Part shown: positions 27,272 through 36,130 of the stretch, in pieces
How positions within the stretch are numbered: the first letter of the stretch is position 1
How the letters are laid out: every line of letters begins with the position of its first letter
NCBI RefSeq assembly: GCF_028681615.1
Contig: NZ_JAQUHV010000001.1
Span: 372,001 to 436,000 of the forward strand
Direction of reading: 5' to 3'
Length of the DNA: 64,000 bases
Source: Sulfuricurvum sp.
GTDB taxonomy: Bacteria; Campylobacterota; Campylobacteria; Campylobacterales; Sulfurimonadaceae
The notes under the pieces: generated by a model
The model's input: the letters and a program-made list of their open reading frames with translations, nothing else
What the model was told of the DNA's origin: nothing
The model's database searches: none
Program-made: the position numbers and the translations under genes

Positions 27272-28177
27272 ATGAATAGAAACCTTATAAGCGATTTTTT
27301 TCATCGTAATTTGCCGAAAGATATGGAGCAGTGCATTGAACTGTTTGCCATTTTCGGCGGTTATGATGAGCCCATTGACGCCGATGAGCTGATCGAATCG
27401 CTTATTTCCCGCCATATCCTGACACCGTTTGAACTCCATCGCGAACGACTCCTCACCCCTTTGCAAAACGAACCGCTCTACCTTAACCTTTTACACGCAA
27501 TCGCGGTGGGGGATCGGCGTCAGGGATCGGCATTTCGTCGTGCCCGCATCGGCAAAGAACGGGGCAATGAGGCGTTTGAGTTTTTACGCTACAGCGGCTA
27601 TCTGACACTGGAGCGTTCACGTGAAATGCCCTTGCAGCGCGCGCATCCGAAACAGCGGTTCAAAAAAGAGATCGAACACCATCGCATCTCACACAAATTT
27701 CGCTTTACATCCCCTTTCTTGCGTTTCTGGATTGCCTTCGTCGAACCCTTCGGTAAACAGATTCAAGAAGGCAATACGGAACGTTTTTTTGAGCATTTTC
27801 ATACCTATTTCAATGCATTTGTCGGCTTTACCTTCGAAGAGTTATGCGATCTGTACATCCGAGATATTTTGGCACCGAAATTTCAAAGCGATATCCTCGA
27901 TTCAGGCAGTTATTGGGATCGTGAAGTGGAAATAGACCTTTTCACCGAAACGATGGAGGGGGAAACATGGGTCGGAGAGTGCAAATGGACAAACCATAAA
28001 GTGAATAAAAAAGAGTTTCACAAACTCGAAGAAAAATGCACCAAACTCTCCATCGCGCCGGATAAAATTTTCCTTTTTACCAAACGGGGTTTCTCAAATG
28101 AGTTAAACGCCCTCCGGGACAAACGGCTCTATCGTTTCAGTGCCGAAGATTTATCTGGCTTAACTGACCGCTTGTAG
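27272..28177 (+). CDS. Stand-alone DUF234-domain protein
   Basis: A 301-residue protein. The middle and C-terminal parts resemble DUF234, a nuclease-fold domain normally found behind an archaeal-type P-loop ATPase domain. Readable features are a reduced helical N terminus, FRFTSPFLRFWIAFVEP (near residue 148), FVGFTFEELC, and a PD-(D/E)XK-like core (YWDREVEIDLF, then WVGECKW). The P-loop domain is missing and no remnant precedes the gene. The ATG at 27272 lies only 8 bases after TATAAT, so the mRNA may be leaderless; a Met at 27323 is an alternative start. Function unknown. Confidence 0.7.
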   Translation: MNRNLISDFFHRNLPKDMEQCIELFAIFGGYDEPIDADELIESLISRHILTPFELHRERLLTPLQNEPLYLNLLHAIAVGDRRQGSAFRRARIGKERGNEAFEFLRYSGYLTLERSREMPLQRAHPKQRFKKEIEHHRISHKFRFTSPFLRFWIAFVEPFGKQIQEGNTERFFEHFHTYFNAFVGFTFEELCDLYIRDILAPKFQSDILDSGSYWDREVEIDLFTETMEGETWVGECKWTNHKVNKKEFHKLEEKCTKLSIAPDKIFLFTKRGFSNELNALRDKRLYRFSAEDLSGLTDRL

Positions 28178-28948
28178 TGCGCCGTACGCTTCTTGGAGAA
28201 GCTGAAATTTTTGTGTGTATTTATTAATGATTTCAGGACTTTTCGTTTGTACACGATCCGGGTGGTAGCGTCGTGCCAGCATACGGTACCGTTTTTTCAA
28301 ATCTTCCGGCGCTGAGCCCATCGGAATTTCAAAAATAGCATGATAACGGATCATCTTATCGATCGCATCGTTTCCATATCCCCATCCGCGATAATTGCCG
28401 TACAATCGGCTCATAAACGCATCGTCGTATCGGTAGTTGATGATGAAATGAAGTACTTCGCGGCGGTTAAGGGTTTTTTCGAGTCGTGCTTTGGCAAGCG
28501 AAGAAGATACATCGATATAAAGATCCGTCGATGTGGAGTTGACCAACAGCGAAGAGAGCTGCTGTTTGAGATAGCGCATCACCCAGAGATTCGGAGTCAC
28601 AAGAGAAATCTTCACCCGATCAGGTCCATAGGCATAGAGTTCGACATCCACTTTTTCACTTTTTCGATACGGCACTTCGATACGGACAGCCGCCGTTTTG
28701 CAGCGCTTTAGGGATCGGCTGTAAAAAGAGCCTGAGAGTTCATTGGCCTTTGCATAGCGTTTACCGAGACTCTCTAAGAATTCTTCTTTTTGATTTGCAG
28801 AATTTTCATTATTGAGCACCAATACGCCGTTATCCAAAAACAGCGTGTTATGGATGTGATGGTCAAAAAACTCCTCCATCCACGGCTCTTCGAGGGTTTT
28901 TGAACTCCCTTGGACGAAGATAGCGTTATTGCGTAACACAACTTTCAT
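28160..28948 (-). CDS. DnaJ-domain protein
   Basis: A 262-residue protein with a C-terminal J domain. The HPD tripeptide that stimulates DnaK is in ARRYHPDRV (near residue 236), followed by a final helix (YTQKFQLLQEAYGAL). The N-terminal 190 residues have no recognised motif. A DnaJ-like protein of nearly the same length and with the J domain at the C terminus occurs in C. jejuni (Cj0954c, from memory). It converges with the DUF234 gene and overlaps its 3' end by 18 bases. Confidence 0.8.
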   Translation of the reverse strand: MKVVLRNNAIFVQGSSKTLEEPWMEEFFDHHIHNTLFLDNGVLVLNNENSANQKEEFLESLGKRYAKANELSGSFYSRSLKRCKTAAVRIEVPYRKSEKVDVELYAYGPDRVKISLVTPNLWVMRYLKQQLSSLLVNSTSTDLYIDVSSSLAKARLEKTLNRREVLHFIINYRYDDAFMSRLYGNYRGWGYGNDAIDKMIRYHAIFEIPMGSAPEDLKKRYRMLARRYHPDRVQTKSPEIINKYTQKFQLLQEAYGALQAVS

Positions 28949-29000
28949 GGAAACCCCCGTTAGTGATTCATTACCTCACTAAAGCAAAAGGAGTTCCACC

Positions 29001-29849
29001 TTATTGTTTCACAATCTCTCCATAACACTCCGGACGGCGATCGCGAACAAGACCCCAATAATGGCGGTGTTCGCGAATCGATACAGGATCAAACTCGCTG
29101 TAGAGAATCTCCTCTTTCTCACGAGAAGCTTCGGCAACCTTTGCACCCGTATGATCGGTGATAAACGATGAGCCGTAAAAGGTCAAAGTACAACTCTCTC
29201 CGACCTCTTCTCCGATCCGGTTGGCTGCGATTACTGGGATGATATTTGCCGCAGAGTGCCCCATCTGTACCCGCTGCCAGTGTGATGCCGAATCCACACC
29301 GATCTCAGGCTCGCTTCCGATCGCCGTAGGGTAGAAAATCATATCGGCACCCATCAGGGTAAGACAACGCGCCGTTTCAGGGAACCACTGATCCCAGCAG
29401 ATGCCGACACCGACGTTGCCGTAGCGGGTTTGCCATACTTTAAATCCGGTATCTCCCGGCTCGAAATAAAATTTCTCTTCGTATCCGGGACCGTCAGGGA
29501 TATGGGTTTTACGGTAGTTTTCCATCACGGTACCGTCCGCATCGATCATGACAAGAGAGTTAAAATAGCGTTCACCGTCTCGCTCGAAATAGCTGATCGG
29601 CAGCACGACACCGAGTTCTTGCGCCAAAGTGCTAAAGTGTCCGACGAGTGGATTATTGAGAAGCGGTTGAGCCCATTCAAAATATTTTTTATCCATATCT
29701 TTGCAAAAATAGTACCCTTCGAACAGTTCGGGGATCAATATAATATTGGCTCCCTTTCCTGCCGCTTCACGCACCATTGTTTCCGCTTTGAGGATATTGG
29801 AAGCTTTATCCCCGCTCATTTGCATCTGTATCGCCGCAACTTTAACCAT
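29001..29849 (-). CDS. aguB: N-carbamoylputrescine amidohydrolase
   Basis: A 282-residue nitrilase-superfamily enzyme that converts N-carbamoylputrescine to putrescine. The Glu-Lys-Cys triad is visible: E41 in LIPELFEGYY, Lys in NYRKTHIPDGPGY (near 114) and Cys in VGICWDQWFPE (near 151). SHWQRVQMGHSAANIIPV is typical of AguB. The partner agmatine deiminase is not in this window. The gene stands alone. Confidence 0.92.
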   Translation of the reverse strand: MVKVAAIQMQMSGDKASNILKAETMVREAAGKGANIILIPELFEGYYFCKDMDKKYFEWAQPLLNNPLVGHFSTLAQELGVVLPISYFERDGERYFNSLVMIDADGTVMENYRKTHIPDGPGYEEKFYFEPGDTGFKVWQTRYGNVGVGICWDQWFPETARCLTLMGADMIFYPTAIGSEPEIGVDSASHWQRVQMGHSAANIIPVIAANRIGEEVGESCTLTFYGSSFITDHTGAKVAEASREKEEILYSEFDPVSIREHRHYWGLVRDRRPECYGEIVKQ

Positions 29850-29992
29850 TCCCTACTCCTGTAGCATTTCACATTTCGCAATTATAGCATTGCTGCGTTA
29901 CGCCTCGTGCACTATCTACTCATGAGATGTTATTCTGTTTTAATCTATTCAGTGATATTCTAATAAAATTAGAGATGAAAAAGGAGGAAACT

Positions 29993-30739
29993 ATGAAATT
30001 AGAACCCCAATTCAATCCGTTACCGCAGATTAATTCTGAAGTAAGCAAACGTGATAAAACGCTTGAAAAAGTGGCTGCTGCCCAGCAATTGAGCATGGAA
30101 GACAGTGCTTCGCGCTTGCTTGCGTCCATGCTGCAAAGTGACATGTCCGGCATGTCCGAAGGGCTTTCAAATGCGACGAGCGGAATTGCGATGTTGCAAA
30201 TAGCCGACGGTACTCTCAGCTCTCTCAGCGATCAAACACAAACACTGAATGACCTCAGTGTCCGTTACAACAGTGCTGCTTTGAACGACTCTCAAAAGCA
30301 GGCTCTTCAAAGCGAATTTAGCCGTACTGTCGCATCTATGCAGCAAAGTATCGACAGCACCAGTTTTAACGGGAAAGCGTTGTTTGGCAGCAACTCAACT
30401 TTTTCGTTGGGCAATTCAACTGTGTCGGCTTCTATTCCGAATCTATCACCGTCATCTCTTTCTATCGATAATCAGGACTCTATTCAGGCATATCGGGATT
30501 CTTTGGCTCAAGCCGGATCGGATATCGGTTCGACTACCAATACTTTCATCAGTGCATCCAATAATCTTTTAGATCAAATCGGTGCAACCTCGGCGGCTAA
30601 AAGTCAAATTTCCGATACCGATATCGCTAAAGCGATCAGTGATTTTCAAGAAAGCAATGCCAAACTCACCATTGCACAAATTGCAATCGTCCATCAAAAC
30701 GATACGCTGCGTCAAACAATAGGCAGATTGTTAGGATAA
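29993..30739 (+). CDS. FlaC-like flagellin paralogue
   Basis: A 248-residue protein with flagellin-like ends. The N-terminal part shows ISMLQ-type helices (SNATSGIAMLQIADGTLSSL, cited as SGIAMLQIADG) and the D1 motif STSFNGKALF; the C-terminal part ends in a helix resembling flagellin D0. The central variable domain is short, as in FlaC of Campylobacter (249 residues), a secreted, non-filament flagellin. AAGGAGG lies 7 bases before the chosen ATG at 29993; an upstream in-frame start at 29927 lacks one. A TGATATT near 29952 faintly resembles a sigma-28 -10 element. It has no flagellar neighbours. Confidence 0.7.
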   Translation: MKLEPQFNPLPQINSEVSKRDKTLEKVAAAQQLSMEDSASRLLASMLQSDMSGMSEGLSNATSGIAMLQIADGTLSSLSDQTQTLNDLSVRYNSAALNDSQKQALQSEFSRTVASMQQSIDSTSFNGKALFGSNSTFSLGNSTVSASIPNLSPSSLSIDNQDSIQAYRDSLAQAGSDIGSTTNTFISASNNLLDQIGATSAAKSQISDTDIAKAISDFQESNAKLTIAQIAIVHQNDTLRQTIGRLLG

Positions 30740-30757
30740 GAGAGAGTGGAGCCTAAA

Positions 30758-30778
30758 ACCGGATTTTTTACATCCGGT
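30758..30778. terminator. Bidirectional terminator-like hairpin
   Basis: ACCGGAT and ATCCGGT form a 7-bp stem around a 7-base loop between the convergent flagellin-like gene and argS. The argS stop lies in the loop. On the minus strand the stem is followed by TTTT, on the plus strand by CTTT, so it is a modest terminator for both genes. Confidence 0.5.
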
Positions 30779-32348
30779 CTTTGGCTTGGATTCCGAGCAG
30801 TGAGAGTCCGGTTTTAATAGAGAGTGCCACAACAAGAAGAAGTTTAAGCAATTTCGCTTCGTCTTCCGTACCGATAATACGGGTGTCGTAATAAAATTTA
30901 TGCAGTCTTCCAGCCAATACTTTCAAATAATCCGGTACTTTTTGCGCTTGACGTGATTCGAATGCATCTTCGATAATTTCCGGCAATAACAATGCTTCAA
31001 ACAATAATCCGTCCGCATCCGCACTCAAATCGTGTAAATGAGAGAGCATAATCTCATCCATACTCTTTTCACTTTTAGAAATCAGTGTTTGAATACGGGC
31101 ATGAGCATACTGGATGTAATAGATCGGATTCGAGCTGTCTTGACGCTTTAGTTCTTCGATATCAAATTCCAATGCTGTATCGCATTTTTTACTTGCAAAC
31201 ATAAAGCGCAATGCTTCCGCACCGATCTCTTCGACGACATCACTCATCAAAATAACCGTTCCGGCACGTTTGGACATTTTAAACGGTTCACCGTCTTTGA
31301 GAAGACTCACCATCTGAGAAAGGAGAACTTCCAGCTTGGATGAATCGTAGCCCAAAAAGCTAATTGCCGCTTTCACACGGGCAATATAACCGTGGTGATC
31401 CGCACCCCAGATATTGATGTAATCATCATATCCTCGTTCAAACTTTTGGTTATGATAGATAATATCACCTGCTAGGTAAGTCGGACGGCCGTCTTCACGA
31501 ACTACGACGCGGTCATGATCATCGCCGAGATCGGATGAACGGATAAAGGTTTTACCTTCATTCACATAGACACCCTCACCCATTTTTGCCATGACGCGAT
31601 CCCACTCGCTGTACAGCGATGCTTCACCCACAAAAGTATCGAAATGGACATTGATCGCAGCCAGATCATCCACGATAAGGGCTAAAATTTTGTCTTTTGC
31701 CCACAATGCAAGCTCTTTTTGACGGCTCTCGTCACGAAGTGCTTCTTCACCGAAAAGCTCTACGACTTCTTTGGCCAAATCACTGAGGTATTCGCCGCGG
31801 TAGTATTTTTCAGGCCATTCAACACTCTCGCCCAATAGCGAACTGCGCCCTTCTAGCTGCAACGAAACTCCGAGCAAATCGATTTGATTTCCCGCATCAT
31901 TGACATAATATTCTGCCGTAATATCGTAGCCCAAATGGCGTCCGAGACGCAGCATCGTATCCCCATACACCGCACCGCGTGCATGTCCGATATGCAAAGG
32001 TCCTGTTGGATTGGCACTGACGAATTCGAGAAGGATAGAGCCTTTTTTATCACTGCTGCCGAATTGCTCACCGTGGCTCAATGCCCAAGAAGCATACTCA
32101 TCCAAAAATGATTCGGAAAGACGGAAATTGATATACCCTTTGACCGATTCGACGGCAGAGAACATTTCACTCTCATTGAACGATGTTGCAATCTCTTCGG
32201 CAATTGCCATTGGAGACTTACGGAGTTCTTTAGCTAATGAAAAAGCGATGGGAGTAGCAAAGTGTCCGAAAGAACGATCTTTCGGCTTTTCGAGGATAAC
32301 ATCACAATTAAATTTATCGCGCAACAGCGCATTGACTCGCTGTTTCAA
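30768..32348 (-). CDS. argS: Arginyl-tRNA synthetase
   Basis: A 526-residue class I aminoacyl-tRNA synthetase. The HIGH motif is PLHIGHARG near residue 117 and the KMSKS equivalent is FKMSKRAG near residue 354. The N-terminal tRNA-binding domain (KDRSFGHFATPIAF) and C-terminal anticodon-binding domain are both present. The start is a TTG at 32348, three bases after the tatA stop; the in-frame TAA of tatA rules out a longer protein, and the N terminus lines up with homologues. Confidence 0.96.
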   Translation of the reverse strand: MKQRVNALLRDKFNCDVILEKPKDRSFGHFATPIAFSLAKELRKSPMAIAEEIATSFNESEMFSAVESVKGYINFRLSESFLDEYASWALSHGEQFGSSDKKGSILLEFVSANPTGPLHIGHARGAVYGDTMLRLGRHLGYDITAEYYVNDAGNQIDLLGVSLQLEGRSSLLGESVEWPEKYYRGEYLSDLAKEVVELFGEEALRDESRQKELALWAKDKILALIVDDLAAINVHFDTFVGEASLYSEWDRVMAKMGEGVYVNEGKTFIRSSDLGDDHDRVVVREDGRPTYLAGDIIYHNQKFERGYDDYINIWGADHHGYIARVKAAISFLGYDSSKLEVLLSQMVSLLKDGEPFKMSKRAGTVILMSDVVEEIGAEALRFMFASKKCDTALEFDIEELKRQDSSNPIYYIQYAHARIQTLISKSEKSMDEIMLSHLHDLSADADGLLFEALLLPEIIEDAFESRQAQKVPDYLKVLAGRLHKFYYDTRIIGTEDEAKLLKLLLVVALSIKTGLSLLGIQAKDRM

Positions 32349-32351
32349 TGG

Positions 32352-32609
32352 TTACGCTTGTTTTACGTGATCGTGAGGGGTTTCTACGATAGTTGCCGTA
32401 GAAGAAGACTCTACCTGTTTTGGTGCATCGACCGTTTCAGTAGTTTTTGCCTGTGTCGGCGGCGGTGCTTCATCGTCTTTCATCTCTTTTTTAAAACTGC
32501 GGATCCCTTGACCCAAACCTTTTGCGAGATCAGGAATTTTTTTCGCACCGAAAAGTAATACGACTATCCCGAAAATTAATAATAATTCAGATCCACTTGG
32601 CATTGCCAT
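32352..32609 (-). CDS. tatA: Twin-arginine translocase subunit TatA
   Basis: An 85-residue protein with one N-terminal transmembrane helix ([25 protein letters not shown] contains the FGxxxLP-type hinge; cited as [14 protein letters not shown]) and an amphipathic helix, then an acidic, Pro/Thr-rich tail. TatA oligomers form the conduit of the Tat pathway. AAAGGAA is 9 bases before the ATG; a second ATG at 32603 is possible. It lies between gmk and argS, as in Campylobacter and Helicobacter. Confidence 0.93.
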   Translation of the reverse strand: MAMPSGSELLLIFGIVVLLFGAKKIPDLAKGLGQGIRSFKKEMKDDEAPPPTQAKTTETVDAPKQVESSSTATIVETPHDHVKQA

Positions 32610-32643
32610 TGAGGTAGTTCCTTTACTGGAAGATTAAGCAAAC

Positions 32644-32649
32644 ATTATA
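32644..32649 (-). promoter_or_regulatory. -10 element upstream of tatA-argS
   Basis: TATAAT on the minus strand within GGCGTTATAATG, about 35 bases before tatA in the 84-base gmk-tatA gap. No good -35 is seen. The same 12-base string precedes trxA. Confidence 0.5.
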
Positions 32650-32693
32650 ACGCCGCTTTGCTGTAACCGTCCTTATGAGATTTGTGTGGATTT

Positions 32694-33317
32694 CTACGCG
32701 TTAGCTTCCCACAATTGAACGAATTCATTGATCTGCAGAGTCGGGATTTTCATCCGTGCCGCTTTGGCAATCGAAATCAGAACATCCGCAGCTTCATCCA
32801 GATTATCATTCACAACTAAAAAATCGTATTCGCTGATACGCTGAACTTCCCGTTTTGCCATCTCAATACGCTTGTTTATCACCTCTTCGCTGTCGGTTGA
32901 ACGGCTATGTAAACGGCGCTTTAGCTCTTCGAGGGTTGGGGTTGTAATAAATACCGATGTCGTGATATCGCTCAGACGGTTTTGAACCGCATCGTGTCCT
33001 TGGACATCAATATCAAAAATCACCAGTTTTCCCTCTTTAAGAGCATTTTTTACCGCCCCTAACGAGGTCCCGTAATAATTCCCGTGAACAACTGCATATT
33101 CTAGGAACATCTCTTCTTCAATCTCTCGCTTAAATTCCTCAACACTGACAAAGTGATAGTGCACACCGTCTATCTCACCCTCTCGCATAGGACGAGTCGT
33201 TGTCGATATTGAAAAATAGGTAGGGCCGATATGGTCGATGATTTTTGCTACCAACGAACTTTTACCTGCACCGCTTGGACCGGATAATACCAATATAGCT
33301 CCGCTTTGCTGATTCAC
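32694..33317 (-). CDS. gmk: Guanylate kinase
   Basis: A 207-residue enzyme that phosphorylates GMP to GDP. The P-loop is SGPSGAGKSSL near residue 15, and GMP-binding motifs STTTRPMREGE and GVHYHFVS follow. The start is a GTG at 33317 that overlaps the stop of the upstream acidic-protein gene (GTGA), so the two are likely coupled. Confidence 0.96.
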   Translation of the reverse strand: MNQQSGAILVLSGPSGAGKSSLVAKIIDHIGPTYFSISTTTRPMREGEIDGVHYHFVSVEEFKREIEEEMFLEYAVVHGNYYGTSLGAVKNALKEGKLVIFDIDVQGHDAVQNRLSDITTSVFITTPTLEELKRRLHSRSTDSEEVINKRIEMAKREVQRISEYDFLVVNDNLDEAADVLISIAKAARMKIPTLQINEFVQLWEANA

Positions 33318-34813
33318 TTTTCATTCCCGAAATTGATGTTGATACTGATATTAAGCCCTTTAAGCGACTTTGCGACCTCTTCATTGGAAAGGGCTTTTAA
33401 AAGTGCCTGTAATGCTTCGACCCCTTCGGCATGGGTCACTTCACCGCTATCCATCACTTCATCGGATACCGCTTCTAAAGCCTCAGCAGTTGTTTCTTCT
33501 TCGGAACTTGTCTCTTCAGGTACAAATAGCTCCTCATCTGTATCTTCCTCGGCTTCGGGTAAATCTTCTACCTCTTCACCGATAGCCAGTTTAAGTTCGC
33601 GTTCATCGAGCATATCCAACTCATCCAATCCGCCCAACTTATCATCCTCGTCAAGATCCGGAAGTTTCAACTCCTCAAGGATGCTCTCATCCAGCGACAT
33701 ATCAAAATCTTCAGCATCCACTTCTTCATCCAATGCATCACTTTCCATGCTATCCACTGCACTTTGAATCTGTGCTTCCAGATCATCCAATCCATCATCG
33801 TCCAACAGCATAAGATCCTCTTCATCCATCTGTGGAACATCGACCTCTTCTTCAGCCGCAACTGCCGATTCAGGAGTAGGAACCAGTTCATCTGCAAAAT
33901 CAAAATCTTCATCATCCGCAAGAGACTCTATGTCACCGAATCCATCGTTTAACCCAAGATCATCTTCTGACAAACTCATCTCATCAAGCTCATCCATCGC
34001 GTCATCGGCAGGCACTAACGTACCTAAGTCATCCATACTTTCAAGATCATCTTCTTCGAAATTCATCTCATCGAGTTCATCCATCGTGCTCTTAACCGGC
34101 TCTAATTCACCTAATTCGTCTGCAATACTAAGATTATCTCCTGTCAGATTAATCTCATTCGATTCATCTATCCCGCTTAGGGTTATCTCATCCTCTAAAT
34201 CCCAATTATCGCTTTCAGTATCTTCCAATAAGCCCTGAACTTCTTGAACCTCTTCTTTGTCTAAAATTGCTGTTCCCAAATTGTCTTCGTCTAACGTATC
34301 CAACTCAATTCCGTCATTGAACTCCAACTCTTCTCCAAGATCATCCAGTTCATTTAAATCAAAAGAGTCAAAAGTATCTTCTTCCTCGGCCAAATCAGGG
34401 AGGGTTTCTTCTAGATTGATCGCATGTACAGGAGATTGTTCTTCGATCGGAGTTTCTGCAAAAACAACTTCCGGTCTCTTCGCTGAACTTTCCGAAAACT
34501 TCTTCTCAATTTGAATGAACATATCGACCAAATCCGTTGGAAGAAACGGTTTGTTGATCACGTTGTCAAATCCGGCCGGAATCGCTTTCCCGCGTGTTGC
34601 CATAAGCAAAGCACTTCTAAAAGTAATATGCTCTTTCAACGATTCAAACATCTCATCGCTGTAGAGTGCATCATCAATAATGACTAAATCATATCCGCTC
34701 TCTTCGACTTCATCCACCGACCAAATAACACTCAAATCATCTTTCGTTTTTTGTGCACTGAGAGCCACCAGCTTTCGGACAACCGGATTATCGTTAAAAA
34801 GCAAAATTTTCAT
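33314..34813 (-). CDS. Receiver-like domain fused to a highly acidic repeat tail
   Basis: A 499-residue protein. Residues 1-105 look like a response-regulator receiver: D8, the phosphoacceptor-position D47 (VIIDDALY), T73 (LMATRG) and K88 (INKPFLP) are in the right order. Residues about 110-470 are extremely rich in Asp and Glu with degenerate repeats (MDELDEM occurs twice, with LDELD and EDDL variants) and almost no basic residues. The last 35 residues (AEGVEALQALLKALSNEEVAKSLKG) form a helix. Its place between gmk and fliR matches the highly acidic protein of C. jejuni (Cj1178c) and the poly-E-rich protein of H. pylori (HP0322), as I recall them. Function unknown. Confidence 0.75.
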   Translation of the reverse strand: MKILLFNDNPVVRKLVALSAQKTKDDLSVIWSVDEVEESGYDLVIIDDALYSDEMFESLKEHITFRSALLMATRGKAIPAGFDNVINKPFLPTDLVDMFIQIEKKFSESSAKRPEVVFAETPIEEQSPVHAINLEETLPDLAEEEDTFDSFDLNELDDLGEELEFNDGIELDTLDEDNLGTAILDKEEVQEVQGLLEDTESDNWDLEDEITLSGIDESNEINLTGDNLSIADELGELEPVKSTMDELDEMNFEEDDLESMDDLGTLVPADDAMDELDEMSLSEDDLGLNDGFGDIESLADDEDFDFADELVPTPESAVAAEEEVDVPQMDEEDLMLLDDDGLDDLEAQIQSAVDSMESDALDEEVDAEDFDMSLDESILEELKLPDLDEDDKLGGLDELDMLDERELKLAIGEEVEDLPEAEEDTDEELFVPEETSSEEETTAEALEAVSDEVMDSGEVTHAEGVEALQALLKALSNEEVAKSLKGLNISININFGNEK

Positions 34814-34890
34814 GATCGTTTCGACCCCTTTTAACCCGCTCTTGTTCTGTCAAAAGCTTCATGGTATCATTGTAACTAAAAAAAAATTAA

Positions 34891-35370
34891 ATGATAAAAC
34901 TTCTTGGGCTTCTTTTTACTATCACTCTCCTTTATAGCAAGGAGAGTGTTTATCTTTTCCCTGACCAACACAGCTATTGTGTCTATCAGTTGAATAAAGC
35001 AATGAAAAATGCTTCGGAACGCATTATTGTGATTTCGCACTCATTTAATCACCCTGAACTGAAAAAAGGAATTTTGCAAGCAGCCAAACACGGGAAAAAC
35101 GTCACGTTAGTCCTAAACGATCTCCATAGAGACCCTCTTTCCATGGTACAGTATGATCATATCGAACTCTACAGCACACCGCATCCTTTTGATACGAGTA
35201 CCTTAATCATCGATCATTCGCTCGTCTGCACGTTTCCAGGTGCGATTGAAGAAGAAGATTTTTCTTTTATCCGCTCCAGTATTCGATGCAGCGATAATCC
35301 CAAGACAATTAAACAGATCCGACGCTCTCTCAATCCGCTCATCAGCAGTGCAAAACTCTATTTAGAATAG
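34891..35370 (+). CDS. Degenerate phospholipase-D-like protein, exported
   Basis: A 159-residue protein with an N-terminal signal (LLGLLFTITLLYS) and a single PLD/Nuc-type fold: beta strand ERIIVISHSF, helix, then TLIIDHSLV where the HxKxxxxD motif should be. The Asp of the motif is present but the His and Lys positions read Asp and Ser, and the usual GSxN is missing, so nuclease activity is unlikely. H. pylori has a PLD-type nuclease next to its poly-E-rich gene, so this may be a decayed version. No ribosome site is seen. The last 9 bases overlap the end of fliR. Confidence 0.6.
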   Translation: MIKLLGLLFTITLLYSKESVYLFPDQHSYCVYQLNKAMKNASERIIVISHSFNHPELKKGILQAAKHGKNVTLVLNDLHRDPLSMVQYDHIELYSTPHPFDTSTLIIDHSLVCTFPGAIEEEDFSFIRSSIRCSDNPKTIKQIRRSLNPLISSAKLYLE

Positions 35371-36126
35371 CTTTTCCAGGAAATTGTATGCATCCTGAGT
35401 TTGTGAAGTTACAATCATAAGGGTAGCCCCCAGCGTCGCCATCAGTACAAGAAATGAAATCGCTATTTTGATCGGCATCCCAATGACGAGAAGATTAAAT
35501 TGCGGCATTGTTTTCATCAACATTCCGAAAATAACATCGGCAAGCATTGAAAGTGCGGTAATCGGAAATGCAATCATAAATCCCACGACAAACATATTTG
35601 CCGCTGCATGTATGATGTATTTAAATAATGAGGGAGTGACCATAAATCCTCCCAAAGGGACAGCACTGATCGATGCGGATGCATATAAAAGTATCCAGTG
35701 ATGCAAATCAAAAACCAACAGAATCATCAAAGCCATCAAAGACAGAAACTGATTAATGATCGGCATCGAAACCCCAGATTGCGGGTCAATGGCTGATGCC
35801 AGAGAGAATCCCATCATAAACGATATCTGCCCACCGGCAAACGTAATGACGTTATATGCCAACTGTAATACCGTACCGATGGCAAGGCCAAAGAGCATCT
35901 CTCCTAAAATAGCGACAGTCAAGCTCAAAGCATCGGTAGGTATGTTTAGCGGAGGGACGGCACCGAAAAAAACGATAGTAAAGAAAAACGCCATAGCCGC
36001 TTTGATTGTAATAGGAATATTGGCATGCGAAAATATCGGTACGGCCATAAATAAAGAGCTAAAACGGGTAAACAATAATATAAAAGCGATGGTTCGGCCT
36101 TCGCTAAATATTTGTGCCCATTCCAT
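35362..36126 (-). CDS. fliR: Flagellar export apparatus protein FliR
   Basis: A 254-residue polytopic membrane protein of the flagellar type III export gate. It has about six hydrophobic helices and the family's GxQIxFxxGFSLASAIDPQSGVSMP region (cited as GFSLASAIDPQSG) near residue 105. The N-terminal FLLFTRFSSLFMAVPIF-type helix (cited as LFTRFSSLFMAVP) and the basal NLLVIGMPIKI segment near residue 215 are typical. It begins 4 bases after the ABC ATPase gene stop. Confidence 0.94.
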   Translation of the reverse strand: MEWAQIFSEGRTIAFILLFTRFSSLFMAVPIFSHANIPITIKAAMAFFFTIVFFGAVPPLNIPTDALSLTVAILGEMLFGLAIGTVLQLAYNVITFAGGQISFMMGFSLASAIDPQSGVSMPIINQFLSLMALMILLVFDLHHWILLYASASISAVPLGGFMVTPSLFKYIIHAAANMFVVGFMIAFPITALSMLADVIFGMLMKTMPQFNLLVIGMPIKIAISFLVLMATLGATLMIVTSQTQDAYNFLEKLF

Positions 36127-36130
36127 CCGA

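Noticed and set aside
33306-34514. Several Ser-rich open frames on the plus strand
   Set aside because: They are antisense to the Asp/Glu-rich acidic protein; GAT/GAA codons read backwards give Ser and Phe, which explains the composition.
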